Positions 45,186 through 58,200 of a DNA stretch of 64,000 bases are shown here, piece by piece. The translations under genes were made by a program, and so were the position numbers. Each line of letters begins with the position of its first letter. Within the stretch, counting starts at the first letter, position 1. The notes beneath the pieces are model-generated. The model searched no databases, was not told the origin of the DNA, and saw nothing but the letters and a program-made list of their open reading frames with translations. Source of the DNA: Dromiciops gliroides (Eukaryota > Chordata > Mammalia > Microbiotheria > Microbiotheriidae); the NCBI RefSeq assembly GCF_019393635.1, contig NC_057863.1, positions 643,471,306 to 643,535,305 on the forward strand, in the 5' to 3' direction.

Positions 45186-46372
45186 CATCAAACAAAAGAA
45201 GTAAGGCACAGAAAACATCTTAAGTCAATGGGAGGACGATAGAGGTTCTTCCCTATGGCTCTGTGGGCACCCAGGTTCTGCTTTGACAGTTTGACACCAC
45301 TGATCTGTGGGAGGAAAAGTTCAGCCTTTAGCAAGGCTGGAGCCCATGAGCTAGCCAGGGTTATCACCAATCACGTGAGCTGTTCTATCTCAGGGGACAA
45401 ACCAAACAAAGTCTCCACAGGAGTGCATAATTGTTGGGTCAGGGAAACATGAAGAGGGGCACGCACCAAGTGCCCAGTACAGAATGAGAGGAAGAGGCCT
45501 AAGGGGAGAACAGGGGAGCTCTGTCCTTACAGGGGCTAATTCAATCCAACCAATCACATGACAAACCCTGCACCCAACCACAGCTCCCAGCTACGGGATC
45601 GGCACCACTCACCCCAGGCTCCATGGCTGTGTCCTTAAGTAAGACAAGAGGTTGGGACAGCTGCTGTCAGGGCTACAAAGCAACCTAGCACACAACAAAG
45701 CTTGAGATCAAGGACTGCAGTGGGGACTGAGGAGCTGGGGCTGGCGAAGGGCAGAGAACAACACAGGTGGGGTAACCACTCCATCAATCTTAGGGCTAAC
45801 TGACTAGTGATCTGTTACAGTTTCTAAGCAACCACCACAACACCAGGTTTTCTAGGACTGAGCAGTGAATCTTACCCACCCTGTCATGGCTACCTCCTCC
45901 AAGAAACTTTCCCTCATTCATCCCAGTCCACAATGGACTCCCTTCCCTGGCTCTTGTTGCTCCTGGACTTAAAGGCCATTTTGGAGCGGAGTTTCAGACT
46001 GGCAGGGTCACAAAGGAGACAGCAAGAACCTTGTCACAGCGATGATATTCCTTTCCACAGGAAACATCGGAGCCAGAAGCAGATTTGTCCTAAAGGAAGG
46101 CGAACCCTGTCCCCCCCCCTCTGTCCTTAGGTCTCTCACCACCCCCAGACCTGAAACGTTCTTTATGATACTTTCTCTGGACAGTTGGTTGGTTGGTTCT
46201 CTTGCCAGCCCAGCTTCTCCCTAAGAACCTACCCCTTGGGCTAGGTTCATGTGCTCCATTCCTCCTGGTTGGGGCTTCCTGAGCAGAGTTCTCTATAGGG
46301 AACAAAAACTCACTGCCATTAGCAATGGCGTCAAAGCAACTTAGCCAAAATAAAGTCAATCTGGTCAAAACC
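45186..46372. other. SPINT2 intronic sequence (unit A)
   Basis: No exon or recognised repeat is found here. The same sequence stands at 53490-54676 in unit B, where it is part of the long SPINT2 intron. Confidence 0.5.
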
Positions 46373-48931
46373 CTTGTGGTAGAGAAAAGCCTAGTTGGGC
46401 CAGCCAGAACTCTGCTCTTACTTTCCAAAGGACACTTCCCGGACATCGGTTCTGACACCAGAGTCAGGACCCAGATCCCAGATCCCAGTTGGGGATACAC
46501 CCTGTGTGATCTTGAGGGAGGCTAGACTAGAGGCCCCTGTGCCATGCCACCTTCCCCTTTCCCCCACACTAGGCTGTCATCGAGTTACCAGTTCTGGCAT
46601 CTCCATCTCCCTCCCCTCAATTTCCACAAGGCCAGAGCCATAGAGAAAATACATTCCACCTGTATAGGCCTCAATCCCCCAAGGAGGGACTATTTGGCAG
46701 AGAGGCAATAGTGTCCACCACTGAGGAAGTTGACTCAAGTTCCCTCTTCTGGTTCAGCAAATCTGTGATTGTCTTCTTATTTGTCCCTTGAGGGGCTCGG
46801 CTTAGAGATGACCTCCCAAAAATTAAAACCAAACCCCACTAATCTAGGATAAGACAAGTATTGAATTGCTTCCAGGCAAGTATATATGTTTCCAGGGGTC
46901 CCCAGCTGCCCGGAGTGACGAGGTGGAGATCTAGGCAGGGCTTGCAGGGAGTCAGATGGGAAGCCCAAAGCCGCCTCTGGCTCCCATAGATGCTTGTGTG
47001 GGCGTTTTCTAGCTGAAGTGCTTCCCAGCCATGACTGCCCTGGGAACTGGGGACAGATGGCTTCAGCACTGCAGAGCCCTTGGCCATGCACACTGCACCC
47101 TCTCGCACTTGATTGGGCTACTCTTAACCGAGGAATTCAGGAAATCCCCATTTTTGTCTCAGGGACCTTGGCACAGGGTGCTTGTGCCTGACTCGCATAC
47201 ATGGTTATAGTCGCAAGTCCCTCCTCCAGGCCTCTGGGGCTTGGATCTGCCCAGAAACCAGTCACTTCTACACCACCACGAGGTGGGGCCAAGGGAGGAC
47301 TGTTAGCAGCTCCTGGATGGAAAACATGGGTGGGGCTTATCGGTGGGAGAGGCATCCTTTCTGCACTGCCCATGCCCATTCTCACCTATGCCCACCCAGG
47401 GCTCAGCTGCAGGCAGGTCCTCACACAAGTGGTATGAAGCTCAGCCCTGGTCCTCAGGGATTTTCCTGTCCACCAGAAGTGGGGTGTGCACATGGAATAA
47501 GGGATGGCATGGAGCCTTGGAACCAAGGGCTCTGCTCCAGACCTTCCAGTCGAGGTTGGTTCAGGGCAGGCGGCACTGGGGGCTGCAGGAGTCAGGGCAA
47601 AGCACAGGGAGAGTGGGACCTCCTCTGGTGCCCACAAGGCAGGCATTCTAGGCCAAGGAAACTGCCCCCCCCCCCCCGCCCAGGATTTTTAAGGGTACTG
47701 AGAAGTCTTGTCGTTCCTTCCACCACTTAGAACTCTTCATCTGGCACCTACACACACACTCCAGTCATGGGTGGGGGACCTTGGAGATCACAGTCTAACC
47801 CCTTTTTATAGGTGGGTAAGTGACCTGTGATCCATAAAGGATCTGACTCAGAATCCAGGACTTGGTTCCAACATGCGTGCTGCGGGTCTCACTCTGTCTC
47901 CTAGCAGCTGGGGAGACTGGTAGTGCAAGTGAGGAAAATGTGGCTGAGGTGGGTGACTCAGCTGGGCTGATCCAATGAGTGCCTGAGGCAGGCCTGTTGT
48001 GCCCGGACCTCCGGCTCCTCCTGCAGGGCCCAGCTGACACAGTAAGAGGTGACAATCCAGGGTACTGGCCTGAGACCCCCAGTTCAAAGCCCAACACCCA
48101 CCCAGTTTGCTGTCCCTCAGGCATCCCATGGATTCTGGGGGCAGGAGCCAGGTGGGGGCCCCAAGGTTTTCAGATCTCATGGTTTGTTCTGATGTTGCCA
48201 TCAGGTCAAACCTGTTTTGGGGCAGGGAGGGAGAAGAACTGAGTGCCCATAAGGAAGCAGGAAATGCACGCCCAATAGACAGCAGGATTAGCCCTGATGT
48301 CAGTGGTAAACATCTGACTGCAACAGGTGATTTCCAAGGTAAAAGCCCCAGGTGGAAGACATTTCACCAGGGCTTTTCAGAATCGAAGGTGTTTTGTCTG
48401 AGGGAAAGTCATGACCCTGACACAGCCACTGAGGAGCCTGGGGGAAGCAAGCATGGTAGGGTACAAAGAAGCTGACACAGGCTCCTGCGTGATGGTAGAC
48501 AAGACCCCTCGTATCCTTGGGTCTTGGGGACCTCATCTAGAAAATGAGGACGACTGGACTGATAGAAGATCAGCATGGCTGCACAGTGGAGTTGAGACCA
48601 AGGAAATGGTGGGGCACCTCTCATCCACACAAACACATCTCCAATCTGAGCCGTGCTCTGCTTGTCTCCGAGCAAGGGACATGGGGGCCTCACACTCAGG
48701 GGGAAGGAGCCCTGTGAGCTAGCTCGGGAGTCAGGAAAAAGGGGGATGTTTGTATGCTGCCTGCACCCCAGGGCCATAGGAAGCAAAGCATGTTGAACAC
48801 TAAAGACTCATGAACCACTGTCCCTGCCACTGTTCTGGGGGGTGGGAGCAGACCAGAAGAGGGTTTTGTTGGTGAGGGTGTACTCAAGGAAGACTGCATC
48901 AGCTGAAATGTATTTTCAAAGAGAAGGCACT

Positions 48932-49298
48932 TTTATTAATCTTTCACATTTCTTCCTCTACCCCCTTTCAGAATCCTAAAGTAAAAATCTCTCCTTTGGT
49001 TTCTTTAAAAATATTTCTAAACCAAGATGCCTTCTTCCCCACCGCCCACCCCCCCACCCCCACCAAACTAGGAAGTACGCTTACTTGCCTCTTGGAATTA
49101 AAAAAAAAAGCATACACAAAGCCAATCACACTTAAAAAACTAGGGAGGAAATAAAACCACCAAAAACATGGCCTTTCTTCCCCTCACCCAACAATTTCTC
49201 ATATTTACACTCCATTGGGGGCCTTTGTGCCCTTGTGGCAGCCAAGCAGAAGGGGGACAAAGCTGCCACTGCCCACGGGATGGGGGATTCTGGCTTCC
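48932..49298 (-). terminator. SPINT2: SPINT2 3' UTR and polyadenylation signal, unit B
   Basis: The 3' UTR runs from the stop at 49299 to an AATAAA on the minus strand at 48932-48937, about 365 bp. The unit A equivalent is at 40604-40609. Confidence 0.65.
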
Positions 49299-52200
49299 TC
49301 AGAGGATGTTGGTGCTCTTCACCAGGTACTCCTTGTCATCGATGGGGCTCCACATCGTGTTAAAGGCACTCGCCTGCTGCTTCCGGGATATCTTGATCAA
49401 GATGACCACCATCGCCCCCAGAAGGAGGGCTGCTATCACTGCAGAAACACCGCCAAAGGCCACAGCTAGAGACAACAAAGGCTTGAGGCATAAGGATCCA
49501 GAGGCAGGGCAGATGTCCAGCCCACCAGGCCACTTGGGCTGCTGCTCCCTAAAACTCAGAGCCTCCTGCCACAAAAGCCAGACAGGCAAGCATTTGCAGC
49601 CCCAAAGAACAAAGCATCTCATGGCAGCCAGCAGCCACAGGAGGACAGGCTTTCCTGCTACCCTGACACTGGGGTTTTTACTTTCCCAGAAGGATACCAG
49701 GAAGGAGGCACTAATTGTGCCTTCCAAGTGCAAGAGGCAGGAACCCCATGCTCAGTGTTCTCCCTCAGAAACCTCTGAGATGCTACCTCCAAGGGAGCCC
49801 AAGCCTGCCAGTACAAGCTGTCAGAGGTCAGCTCCCTCAACTCCAAAGGCACTGAGTCTGGGGCTCCCAGCAGGGGCACACAGAGCTCCATGGGGCATAG
49901 ATGACTGGTGGAGAATTGAGGCAGAAAAAACCAGAGCAGAGCTGGGAGGTGGTTGCCCAGAAGCCAGCCATGGTTGTTCAGCAGCTGGCACACCAGTCAG
50001 GGAGAGAATAGTGACTGCCTGTGGAATGTGGCCTGACCAGGGAGACCTGCCCACCTGGATCAGCTCTTTAGCCCTTGCTGGACTCTGAGAGCAATAGCAC
50101 CTCCCAGCATGGGGCTCACCTGAGACCTCTCAGCACAGCACAAAGGCTTCCACCTCAAGCTAACAAGGCTCTAGCTCTGCCCCATCAAATAGACCAGGAG
50201 CTGCTTGTGTCTGCTGGTGAGGTATACAAACGTCTCCTGTGGAGAAGGGGCCAGGCCCAAGAGACCAGAGACACCAAGAGCTTCCAAGGGAAAAACAAGA
50301 CCCAGATGCCTCCCCACAGACACATAAGACTCCAAAGGAAGCAACCCTGTCTCCAAACTCTGGGGATGGCCTCATGGAGGGGGTGCCTGGGATGCCCAAG
50401 ACATTTTCCCACCAAAGGCTCATGGCTGGCATGGCACCAAGCTGCTTCATACAGTTAGTAGTAATGGGCCTCTACCATACCGCACCCTTTTTAGCACATT
50501 CATTCAATGTCAGGCCTGCTGCCTTGGGGGTCATCCAGGCTCCAGACTGACCTGCCCCTTCCGTGCCCTCTCTGATCTATTCTGTTAGCAAGGAAGGAGA
50601 CTGGCAACATGAGCCCAAGCCCTCCACATTTACACCAGTAAGACTAAGAGTGCAGAAGCAGCTCTCTGGGGAGGACGGAGCCAGCTTTTTATCATATACA
50701 ATCAGAAAGATGTTTTACCTTTGGTGGAATGTAGCATGACAGGATGAGACGATTTATGGGTTTGCTTGCCTGAAAGGAAGGAGAACAGAGACCGGTTGGG
50801 AAATCACACAAGAAAAACCTCGGGGCCCACCCCACCTGCTGGGGCCCCTCTTGTCCCCAAAGCCAATCCAGCCCTTCTACTCTCCGCCACCCATCAAGGC
50901 ATGCAGTGGACCCAACAGAAAGGAGGTTGCCACCTCAGCCCAACCCTTGCAAGAGTTCTCCAGACTCACCAGAACATTTTGTCATGCATTCTTCTTGGGT
51001 CAGGTAGCTATTTTTATTGCCTCGACACCCTCCATAGATGAAATGAGCACAGGTTTTGTTCTTAGGGTCAAAGTACCACCGTGGGAAAGCTGCCCGACAA
51101 GGACCAGTAACAGCTTTGGCTGCACAGTAGTCTGGGAACAGACAACAGGAATCACCTGTCAGCCTAGGCTTCACAAGTGACACCCCAAATTCCTGAGAAA
51201 TACAACAATCTCTCCTTGCAAAGTTAGATCCTGTCAGGCTGCCTCTCAAATCTCATTTTATAACCACAAGATATGAATGGCATATGTGGTCAGTATCAAT
51301 ATCTCTGAGCCCACTCCCTTCTTCACCCACATAGAGAGATCTTCATTAGCTGGTTAGCATCCTTGACAAAAGGGCCTCACAGTGAACTACAATGAAAGCA
51401 TTCAATGCACATTTTTCTGAGGTACACATTAAATCAGTGGAAATCCTGTTTGTCTCAAAGCCCATTCAAACATAGCCAGTTCTCTATTAAGGTAAGTGGA
51501 CCTTTGGCAGACCTCCCATGTGGGCCCGCTCCCTCCCACCAAATCTGTGTAAAGCAAGAACCATCTTTACAAAAATGAGCTACATGTTTAATCTTAAAAG
51601 TTACCTTCAAAATTGAAATCATTTTCAGGAAATACTTCAGAATCATCCTTTGGGGGAGCTGAAACAAAAAAAACCATCTAAGTTGAAGAAATCTGGAACC
51701 ATAAAAGAATGCTTTAGGGGGGCAGCTAGATGGCGCAGTGGTCAAAGCACCGGCCCTGAATTCAGGAGTACCTGAGTTCAAATCCGACCTCAGACACTTA
51801 ACACTTACTAGCTGTGTGACCCTGGGCAAGTCACTTGACCCCAATTGCCTCACTAAAAAAACAACAAACCCCCCTCCCCCCAAAAAAGAATGCTTTAGAA
51901 GCTAAGCAGGTCCCCCAACAGTAACTCCTAGTCAAACTCAGGCCTGATGAGCCCTGAGGCTCTGGAATAAATCACCAAAGAAAGGCAGCAAAGAAGGTCC
52001 TAGACAGAAGTACTTCAACACACCTGTCTAGGATAACCTCCCCAGTCTCCTCCAGTCAGAAGTCTATTATCACAACTTGCAAACCACCTCCCCAATACAC
52101 AAGCTGGTAGAATGTTATCAATGGAAGAATTAAAACTTTAATAGGTGACCAATGTCCTGTGCCTAATAGGTGTTACAGGGAAGTACTTTTTCAATGTGGC

Positions 52201-55200
52201 AAGGTAACTCTCCCAATACTGAGATAAAGATCAATTCTCCACCCTCCTCAAGAAATTCATTCTACAGATTTGACACCCCACAAAAATGCAACATACTTGA
52301 ACTTATACATAGACAGACAGCAGGAAAAACTCAGAGACTTAGCATTATACTGGAGACTCCAATTTAAAGAAATTAGTAGGGGTGGCTAGGTGGCCCAGTG
52401 GATAAAGCACTGGCCCTAGATTCAGGAGTACCTGAGTTCAAATCCGGCCTCAGACACTTGACACTTACTAGCTGAGTGACCCTGGGCAAGTGTCACTTAA
52501 CCCCCACTGCCCCGCAAAACAAAACAAAACAAAACTTTAAATTAAAACACTTTACAAAAAAAAACCCAAACAAACAATAAAGAAATTAGTAATGTGAGCC
52601 CATCTTTGCAAAATGCTGACACACAGAAAGCTTGGTTATACAATATTAACTGTGTAGAAACAGGTTCAAAATGAAGACTGTATCCCTGCAGGTTTCTCTC
52701 TTTTTTTTCCCCTTTTTTTTCTTTTGGTGGGGCAATGGGGGTTAAGTGACTTGCTCAGGGTCACACAGCTAGTAATTTCAAGTGTCTGAGGCCGGATTTC
52801 AACTCAGGTCCTCCTGACTCCAAGGCTGGTGCTCTATCCACTTCACCACCTGGCTGCCCCTCACTGCAGATTTCTAATCAATTGATAATGAAAATTAACT
52901 GAACCCCAATATGGGCATCCTACCTGACAATGAAAGGCAATTCTGCACAGTAGAAAGAGCACCATACTTGGAAATCAGGAAATGCCTGGGTTCAAAACCT
53001 GGTGCTGGCACTTACAAGCTAGGGTAAATTACTTAACCTCTCAGGCTTAATTTCTTCACCTGTAAAATGGGGCTAACAATATTTGCGCTATGGCCCCAAA
53101 GGTAGCCCAGGTAAGCATTTTGTTAATCTAAAGCACTGTGTAAATGTGAATTCTTATTAGTTAGTTCCAGAAATACACACTATTAGGTAAAATAATATTA
53201 CAGGGGGCAGTTAGTGGCATAGGATCAGGTTTACCTATGGCAGAGGTATGAAACACATAGTCCACAGAACTCCTGAGTGTGTCCTGAACCAGATTAAGAT
53301 GTAACTGGGACAGGGGCAGCTAGGTGGCTCAGTGGGATAGAGCACTGGCCCTGGAGTCAGGAGGACCTGAGTTCAAATCTGGCCTCAGACACTTAACACT
53401 TACTAGCTGTGTGACCCTGGGCAAGTCACTTAACCCCAACTGCCTCACCAAAACAAAACAAAAACAAAACAAAAGATGTAACTGGGACACATCAAACAAA
53501 AGAAGTAAGGCACAGAAAAACATCTTAAGTCAATGGGAGGACGATAGAGGTTCTTCCCTATGGCTCTGTGGGCACCCAGGTTCTGCTTTGACAGTTTGAC
53601 ACCACTGATCTGTGGGAGGAAAAGTTCAGCCTTTAGCAAGGCTGGAGCCCATGAGCTAGCCAGGGTTATCACCAATCACGTGAGCTGTTCTATCTCAGGG
53701 GACAAACCAAACAAAGTCTCCACAGGAGTGCATAAATTGTTGGGTCAGGGAAACATGAAGAGGGGCACGCACCAAGTGCCCAGTACAGAATGAGAGGAAG
53801 AGGCCTAAGGGGAGAACAGGGGAGCTCTGTCCTTACAGGGGCTAATTCAATCCAACCAATCACATGACAAACCCTGCACCCCAACCACAGCTCCCAGGCT
53901 ACGGATCGGCACCACTCACCCCAGGCTCCCATGGCTGTGTCCTTAAGTAGACAAGAGGTATGGGACAGCTGCTGTCAGGGCTACAAAGCAACCTAGCACA
54001 AACAAAGCTTGAGATCAAGGACTGCAGTGGGACTGAGGAGCTGGGGCTGGCGAAGGGCAGAGAACAACACAGGTGGGGTAACCACTCACATCTTAGGCTA
54101 ACTGACTAGTGATCTGTTACAGTTTCTAAGCAACCACCACAAACACCAGGTTTTCTAGGACTGAGCAGTGAAATCTTACCCACCCTTCATGGCTACCTCC
54201 TCCAAGAAACTTTCCCTCATTCATCCCAGTCCACAATGGACTCCCTTCCCTGGCTCTTGTTGCTCCTGGACTTAAAGGCCATTTTGGAGCGGAGTTTCAG
54301 ACTGGCAGGGTCACAAAGGAGACAGCAAGAACCTTGTCACAGCGATGATATTCCTTTCCACAAGAAACATCGGAGCCAGAAGCAGATTTGTCCTAAAGGA
54401 AGGCAAACCCTGTCTCCCCCCTCTGTCCTTAGGTCTCTCACCACCCCCAGACCTGAAACGTTCTTTATGATACTTTCTCTGGACAGTTGGTTGGTTGGTT
54501 CTCTTGCCAGTCCAGCTTCTCCCTAAGAACCTACCCCTTGGGCTAGGTTCATGTGCTCCATTCCTCCTGGTTGGGGCTTCCTGAGCAGAGTTCTCTATAG
54601 GGAACAAAAACTCACTGCCATTAGCAATGGCGTCAAAGCAATTTAGCCAAAATAAAGTCAATCTGGTCAAAACTCTAAGAAATACTATGTTACCTCCCCT
54701 CCCATCCACTCCCCCCCCCTCCCCAGGGCAAATTCCATGCTCTAGGGGGAAAAGGTCTCACAGTGTGCCTCAGATTCACATTAGTGGCCTAGACTCCAAC
54801 ACAAAGATGAACCAGTTTCAAGCTTTTTGTAACAATGACTTATTGGAGGTCAAAATGGGCACAAAATTTATACATAAAATGCGATACCATATGCAAATTA
54901 AGAGAGCATGGAATAGTTTTATCTGTCAGGTTTATGAACAGGGGAAAGAATTTAGCACCAAAGAAGATACAGAGAACATCACAAAATGTAAAACAGATAA
55001 TTTTGATTATATAAAATTTAAAAGTTTTTGTACAAACAAAATTAACGTACCAAAGATTATAAGGAAAGCAAAAAACTAAGAATTTTTGAATCAAGTATCT
55101 CTGATAAAGGCCTCATTTCTCAAATATATTGAGAACTGAGTCAAATTTGTAAAAACACACGTCATTTTTCACTTGATAAATGGTCAAAGAATAAGAACAG

Positions 55201-58200
55201 GCAGTTTTCAAAGAAACTAAAAGTATCTTTATAGTCATATGGAAAAATGCTCTAAATCAGTATTGACCAGAAAAGTGCAAATTAAAACAACTCTGAGGTA
55301 CCGCCACCTCATACCTATCAGATCAGTAAATATAACAAAAAAGGGAAATGTTGGAAACCTGGAATACTAATCCCATTTGTGGAATTGTGAACTGATCCAA
55401 CCATTGTGGAGAACAATTTGGAACTATGCCAAAGGGCTATCAGACTGTGCATACCATTTTATCTAGCAATACTGCTGCTACGTTTATATCCCAAAGTCAT
55501 CACAAAAAAGAGGAAAAGACCCATTTATACAAAAATATTTATAACAGCTCTTTTTGTGGTGGCTAAGAATAAGGAATCAAAAGGAAGACCCATGGAGGCA
55601 GCTAGGTGTCACAGTGGATGAAGCACTGGACCTGGGTTCAGGAGGACCTGAGTTCAAATCCAGGCTCAGACACTTATTGTGTGACCCTGGGCAAGTCACT
55701 TAACCCTCACTGCCTCGAAAAACAAAAACAGAAACAAAAAAGAAGGCCCATCAACTGGAGAATGACAGAACCAGCTGTGGTATACAATTGTAATGGAATA
55801 TTATTGTGCTATAATAAATGACAAACAGGATGATTTCAGAAAGGCCTGGAAAGATTTATATGAACTGATGTATAGTGAAGTGAGCAGAACCAGGAGAACA
55901 TTGTGCACAGTGACAGCAATATTGTTTGATTAAGAACAGTGAATGACTTAGCTATTCTCAGCAATACAAGGATCCAAGACAATCCCAAAGGACAATTGAG
56001 GAAACATACTATCCACCTCCAAAGAAAGAACTGACATTGATTGAACACAGACTGAAACATGCTATTTTTCACTTCCATTTTTTCTTTTATTGGAGTTTTC
56101 TTGTACAAAGTGACTAATATGGTAATGTTTTACATAATTGCACATGTCTAACCTAGATCTGATTGCTTACTGCCTGGATTACTTACTGGGGAGAGTAGGG
56201 GATGGAGGGAAAGAATTTGGAACTCAAAACTTTAAATAAAAATGTTTTATTGTTTTAAAAGCTCCTTATTGGGAAAGCAGGCATAAGTGTAACGTAACAG
56301 AGAAAGTTCTGGCCTTAGGAGACCCTCTGCTCTGATGAGCACCAGCTGTTGCATAGCTGTGAGCAAATACTATAACTTGTTTGAGCCAATCTCCACTTCT
56401 GTAAAATGGGAATGTTCCTTATGCTACATGTCCCAGTGGTTTTGGGAGGAAAGTGCTATGCCCCTTAAAAGACCTCACAGGGGGGTGCCGCTAGGTGGGG
56501 CAGTGGATAAAGCACTGGCCCTGGATTCAGGAGGACCCGAGTTCAAATCTGGCCTCAGACACTTGACACTTACTAGCTGTGTGACCCTGGGCAAGTCACT
56601 TAACCCCAATTTCCTCACAAAAAAAGACCCCACAGGGAACTATGCTTCTTAGAATGTAGAGAAATATATGATAAAGCTGGCTCCACCATTGGGCCACAGA
56701 AAACCCAGAGCTGACAAATAACTGAAATGGCCAGTCCCTGCTCAGCTCCTGGTGGGTTTGAGTAGGGATAATTCACACTAAGTGGGTAGAATATTAGGCA
56801 GGTAAAGAAAAAGGAAGAGCAAAGATCCTGAATGATCAAGAATAGCTGGCAATTCTTTTGTTTTGGGTGCTGTTGTTTTTTTTTTCTATTTTGAGGTTTT
56901 GCATCACTGCTCTGATTTTTTCTCTTGTAACAGGATTAATGCAGAAATAGGATTAATGTTATTATGTGTATATGTATGTGTGTGTATACATATCTATCTA
57001 TATGTATATGTATATAGATATATAGATATAACCTATATCAGATTATCTGCTGTCTAGGGGAGGCGGGGAGAAAAACCTGAAATTGTAAAGCTTGTATAAA
57101 GAAAAGTTGAGAACTATCTTTACATGTAACGGAAAAAATAAAATACCTTATATGTAAAAAAAAAAAAGAAAAAAAAAGAAATGATGAGCAGGCAGATTTC
57201 AGAAAAACCTTGAAAGACTTAAGTGGACTGATGCTGAGTAAAGTGAGCAGAACCAGGAGAACACTGTTCACAGTAACAGCAACATTTTGTGATTAGTAAC
57301 TATGATAGACTTACTCTTCTCAGCAGTGAAATGATCCAAGACAATTCCAAAGAACTCATGGTGGAAAATGCTCTCCACATCCAGAAAAAAAAAAAAAAAG
57401 AACTGTGGAATCTGAATACAGATAGAACTATACTGTTTCTACTTTTGTTTTTTGATGTTTTTCCCTTTTGTTCTGATTCTTCTTTCACACATGACTAATG
57501 CAGAAATATGTTTGATGTGATTGTACATATATAACCTATGTCAGATTGCTTTCTGTCTTGGGGAGGGGGAGGGAGAAATATTTGGAGCTAGAAATCTTAT
57601 GAAAACAAATGTTAAAAACTATCTTTACATGTAAATGGAAAATAATAAAATACATTTATGATAAAAAAAAGAATAGCTGGCATTTATCATCCAGTGAGGC
57701 TATCACCAGAGGTGTGAACATTATTCTCATTGTACAGATGAAGAAACTAAGAGGCACAAAGAGGTTTAGTGACTTGCCCATGATCACACAGCTAGGGTCA
57801 GAAGCAGAATGTGAACACAAGTCTTCTTAGCTACCAATCTATTCTATCTACTCTACCTCAAAAGAAACTGATCTCAACTGTCCTGTACACAACCTTGGGC
57901 CAATTCCCCTGGCTGAAAACCAGTCCTAATCGTAGGATATATACCTCAACACAAAGCAAACTAGAACCCTCTACTTAGAGGATGGAGATTGAAGTTACTG
58001 AAGACAAGATCATTTATAGCAGCAAGTGGCAGACAGGGAAGGGACAGAAAACTTTTTTTTTTTTTTTGCGGGGCAATGGGGGTTAAGTGACTTGCCCAGG
58101 GTCACACAGCCAGTAAGTGTCAAGTGTCTGAGGCCGGATTTGAACTCAGGAACTTCTGAATCCAGGGCCGGTGCTTTATCCACTGCGCCACCTAGCTGCC

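Larger units (their letters stand above)
32850..46373. repeat. Tandem repeat unit A (13.5 kb)
   Basis: The unit begins at about TTGTGGTAGAGAAAAGCC (32855) and ends at AATCTGGTCAAAAC (46372), where unit B begins with the same TTGTGGTAGAG start. Compared with unit B it has three extra blocks: about 34160-34524, the LTR element at 35063-39756, and a SINE at about 39848-39996. Four other SINEs and all SPINT2 3' exons are shared. Confidence 0.95.
46374..54676. repeat. Tandem repeat unit B (8.3 kb)
   Basis: This is a direct repeat of unit A from TTGTGGTAGAGAAAAGCC to AATCTGGTCAAAAC (54676), after which unique sequence resumes (TCTAAGAAATAC). The junction at 46373 shows at most a base or two of microhomology. 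Long stretches match unit A exactly (for example around 50950-51180 against 42620-42850); others differ mainly by one-base indels. Confidence 0.95.

Noticed and set aside
49168-50088. 306-residue open frame on the plus strand
   Set aside because: It runs antisense across the SPINT2 last exon and 3' intron, matches no family, and the unit A copy of the same DNA does not keep it.
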